64,000 nucleotides of DNA, taken from the NCBI GenBank assembly GCA_024752435.1, contig CP103032.1:1888018-1952017 (forward strand). Reading direction: 5' to 3'. Positions 60,544-64,000 of this stretch are shown piece after piece. Below the pieces are notes generated by a model, which made no database searches, had not been told where the DNA came from, and worked only from the letters and a program-made list of their open reading frames with translations. Position numbers and translations under genes: made by a program. The first letter of the stretch is position 1. Each line of letters begins with the position of its first letter. The stretch comes from Allantophomopsis cytisporea (taxonomy: Eukaryota; Ascomycota; Leotiomycetes; Phacidiales; Phacidiaceae).

Positions 60544-61400
60544 AGAATATTTGAATCCAAAACAGTTTCTAATTATAGTTACAATATGCATCTAGTAGTA
60601 TCGGTGATAAACGTGGAGGGACCATCGCCCCATTACATATTTTTGACAATGTAATGGGCAGTCTCCAAAAGGACAGGAGATTTGCTAGGTTGCCGAATTT
60701 GATTGAGAAGAGGAAGTAGGGTCTATTCAACAGTCTACTTAGATGTTTAATTGTACTTTTCTGAGCACATCCTTCATTCCAAGCGGAATGGTTTCTCACT
60801 TACAGGTTCGTGGTTGAAGTTTGCGTTTTAACCTTATATTTTAACAAATACGCCCACATAGGATTATCGTAACCAAGCAACAACTTACCTAGAGGTTTTG
60901 ATATAACTACTTATGAAAGTAGACTGATTCTACCTTCAAAATAATCCTGCACTCTAGCTTAACAATTTTTTTTTTGGATAGACATTACAATAGGCTTGCT
61001 AAGCGGCACGACATTGCTACTTAATATTCACGCATGAGGCCTTTATTCGTCGCAAGAAAGCAATTTCGACATCACTTGGGAATGCAGCAACAGAAGAGTC
61101 ATGAAAGCTCCCCTACCATGACTGCTGCCAACATGAATGTTCAATAATCTTCATTTCCATCCTAAGCAGCAATTGTGCCAGTCGTAGCAACCTTGTCTGC
61201 CCTCCTAGCAACGGACCTCCTACTTTCTCACACCGCGAAGACATGTGGGCAATGCTACAACACTTAACATCTACGGCAATCTTGAAGCATGTTACCCTAT
61301 TTGCAAAATCTTTTCTTAGCCTATCTATACTGGGGAAATAGACTTATAGTAGGTCCGTTTCCCGCGGTGGTGTATACCGCCTCCGTGTAACGACGGGTCT
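60544..61400. other. Intergenic, no gene seen
   Basis: 850 bp downstream of the AKR-RidA gene. It has a poly-T run at about 60967 and no gene. Confidence 0.5.
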
Positions 61401-64000
61401 TCAAGGTAACGTGATGAAGACGGGCTTAGGCTTCCTCGGCGTTAGGTTCTCCTGGTAATGCTTGGAGAGGAGGCAGGAGCTAGAGTATATAATATAGGAT
61501 CGGGATTAGGGTACTAAGCTGAGTAGTAAAGCTCGATTATAGCTCAAGGGAATACTAGAAGCAAGGTAATAATTGTATTGGGTTGAGTAAGCTTATTTGA
61601 GTTGACTATAAGGTTTTAAATACAGTAGGAAGTTCGCAGTCTATATATATATTGATTTCTAGTTGTTTATACTGCTTATTAAATAAATATAGTAAGTACC
61701 AAGTTGCTTATTCTGCTTATTTAATGAGTATAATAAGTATTAATATCGCTATATAACTTATAAGTCCTATATACCAAGGCTAAAGCTGTAATACTAAGTC
61801 TTCCTTCTAATAGGCTTTGTTTTACAGCTATAGCTAAGTATTTACTTAGCCTATTTAAGCTTCGTATAATTTATAGGTTCTTTTAAAGGGTATTGTTTCT
61901 TTTATATATATTTAAAGCTTTATTTAAACTTTGCAATAGTATATATTGTCGGAAGGTTTTATTATATAAAGTCTTTGCAAAAACGTATAGAGATAATAGA
62001 GTAAAATTTTTTACAGCTGTATAGAACCTAGGATCTAGGATCGATTACAAGCTTTATTTCAACAACCGATGTAGGTCTAGACTCAAACTATCGTTCGATC
62101 GGCCAGCTGTTATTTGTATTTCTTGTTTAAAATAGCCTCGGATACAATAGCAACAAATATATGTAATTTATATCTTTAAACAAGCTATACAACAGCTATA
62201 AAAACTAGCAATTGCAGTATTTCTGCTATTGGTCTTTTTTAACAACTTTGTTGTTTTAGCCTCCTTTGATAGTACTATAGTCTCTAAATATACTTTGGAA
62301 ATAGTATTCGAGACCTACTATATATATACAAAGAACGACTTACGGTATAGCTAAGCTAACAAGTAATTTGAAAGTATTGTAGACGGCTATAAAGAAGTCG
62401 TAAGCTTTCTCGAAATTGCTGCCGTAAGTTTACAAGCAGGTATAAATATCGAGTGTAGTAAATAGTCTCTGATTTAAACGCTTTATATATAGTATTCTAG
62501 CTGCTACAATACTCGGCATATAAAACAAATTACCAAAGTAGATACAAGCCTGTCGTTGTAACGAATTTGGCTTGGAATATACTAGGTGTTTAGCATCACC
62601 GCGATATTAAGTATAGGAGAGGATGTAGGTTAAAGACAAAACAGGTCGAGTAGTATAAAGTACCGATAGAACGAAAACTAAAGGTATAGTATAGAAAACA
62701 AGATGGAAAGTAGACTTGAAGATAGATGTAGAAGAGTATAGTACTTATATTATAAGAAAAGCAGCGAGGCTACGAGGCTACGAGGCTAGTACCTTCCCTA
62801 ATTAGGCGGTCGCTAAACTTGAAGCAGCAAGTACCTAAATTAAAATTATAAAGTAAAGATTAACAACTACAATACTTTTAGATATAGTATACTAGTAGAT
62901 TATAATTGGTCTATAAATACAATCTGCTATACCTTCTTCTATTAGGCTCTACTTTGCTATAAATAATAGATTGTAGACGGGCTTTGTTAAAAGACTAGAC
63001 TACTTTTTCTTCTTACTACTTCTTTCTACCTATTTATTACGTCTTTGCTGCTAGGTAGGTAGCAAAGCACAGGCTTCTTAGCAGTTGTATATACTAGTAC
63101 AATATACAAAGAAGTAAAGGCTCTCCAATAAAACTAAATAGTTGCTATTGGTATCGAAGTATATAACTTAATACTTTGGCAAAGGTATAGGTAAAAGTAG
63201 GTAACAAAGTATTAATTGAAGTTGAGTACAAAGCTTTTATCTACTAAGGAAATACAAAAATCTATATAGTTGCTTCTTACTCTAAGGAACTATATCTATC
63301 TTTAGGGAACTATATAGTTCTATAGGGGAATATACAGTTCTTTTTTATATATATAGTTCTATTATATAACCGTACTATCCTGTAATTCTTGATATATAAC
63401 TTTGTTATAGCTTCTTATATTTTGTTATAATCGTAGGTCGTAGTACAAGGCTATAATACAAAGTCTCCTTTTATTGGTTAAGTCCTTTTAACCTAGTAAG
63501 CAACTAGGTAGACCTAATACTACTTAAACAGAGCTATTTCTACCTTTAATAGCATTATAGCCTTCCGTTCTTAATATACCTTCTCCAAATTATTTGAAAG
63601 TTAAAGAATATATCGCTTTTACTAAATATATTATTAGAAATAGTTCCGATATATTGCTATATACTCGCTGTATTAGAAACAAGCTGAAATACATCGTATC
63701 TCCCGATTCTCGGCGATATATAGAGTATATTTGGTCTAATATTCGTTGTAATCTAGCTAGTCCTTCTACTACTAACTAAGAGAAACTAAAGAAAGAGGAG
63801 GATAGGCTTGCTATAGAAGAGGCTACTGCCTTTAATTAGCAACAAAAGCTAATAGCGTATATTCTTCGACTTAAAAAACAATAGTTGTTACTAAAGAAAT
63901 ATAGTAGTAAAATACTTCGTTGTAGGCTAGCTACGCTAGACAAACTTAAAGCCGTAGAAGAAAGAAAGAAAAAAGAAGCAGAAGAGAAGGCAGATGTAGG
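61400..64000. mobile_element. AT-rich, RIP-like repeat-derived DNA, continues off the end
   Basis: From about 61470 the base composition falls to strongly AT-rich with dense TA dinucleotides and no long open frame. At 63594-63779 and onward a protein remnant is legible on the + strand: YLKVKEYIAFTKYIIRN, then after stops EKLKKEEDRLAIEEATAF, YILRLKKQ and RCRLATLDKLKAVEERKKK. This Lys/Glu-rich coiled-coil tail resembles proteins found with fungal retroelements. TIRs or LTRs cannot be identified; the right end lies outside the window. Confidence 0.6.

Noticed and set aside
1..64000. CRISPR arrays, bacterial operons, rRNA or tRNA genes
   Set aside because: The DNA is fungal nuclear; I saw no spaced palindromic array and no segment I could fold confidently into a tRNA by eye. 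A tRNAscan run would settle the tRNA question.

Overview
The window is nuclear DNA from a filamentous ascomycete. Genes carry short introns (45-110 bp, GTRNGT donors, CTRAY branch sites, YAG acceptors). The families present are fungal: homoaconitase of the aminoadipate lysine pathway, a Zn2Cys6 regulator, an ArAE_2-type membrane protein, a GH71 mutanase, SVF1 and pepsin-like protease. The AT-rich transposon remains show C-to-T/G-to-A decay typical of RIP. A Leotiomycete (Helotiales) is my best guess, by inference only. Exon structures below were built by hand from splice signals and reading phase; each junction given keeps the reading frame unless stated.

Layout. 0.4-16.5 kb is a normal gene-bearing block: a large GAS2/GAR-domain cytoskeletal protein (-), homoaconitase (+), a GPI-anchored glycoprotein of unknown role, an NADP-type alcohol dehydrogenase and a MARVEL-type membrane protein. 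16.5-26.8 kb is a degenerate island: a RIP-decayed Tc1/mariner element with recognisable TIRs and TA target duplication (17302-18599), a multi-lesion GH71-cysteine-rich-zincin pseudogene (18757-22024), a LINE-like scrap, further unassigned debris and an (AT)n microsatellite.

26.9-49 kb is an accessory region rich in enzyme genes: a secreted aspartic protease, an ArAE_2-family membrane protein with one in-frame stop, a catechol-type O-methyltransferase, a DUF1772 (anthrone-oxygenase-like) membrane protein, two unrelated serine beta-lactamase-fold proteins, an SVF1 paralogue, an aldo-keto reductase and a short-chain dehydrogenase. Several are the type seen as tailoring enzymes of secondary metabolism, but no backbone synthase lies in the window. 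49.7-51.2 kb is an F-box gene relic, followed by a small secreted six-cysteine protein at 52.8 kb.

53.9-60.5 kb looks like a compact three-gene metabolic cluster: an allantoate-permease-type MFS transporter, a Zn2Cys6 transcription factor, and a divergently transcribed aldo-keto reductase fused to a RidA (YjgF/UK114) domain. CACCGG-containing motifs are repeated in both promoter regions. From about 61.4 kb to the end the DNA is AT-rich repeat-derived sequence with remains of a transposon-associated coiled-coil protein and continues past the window.

Most notable: a tandem Gcn4/CpcA-type element just upstream of the lysine-biosynthesis gene, the AKR-RidA fusion with its candidate cis-motif, and the chimeric GH71-metalloprotease pseudogene.
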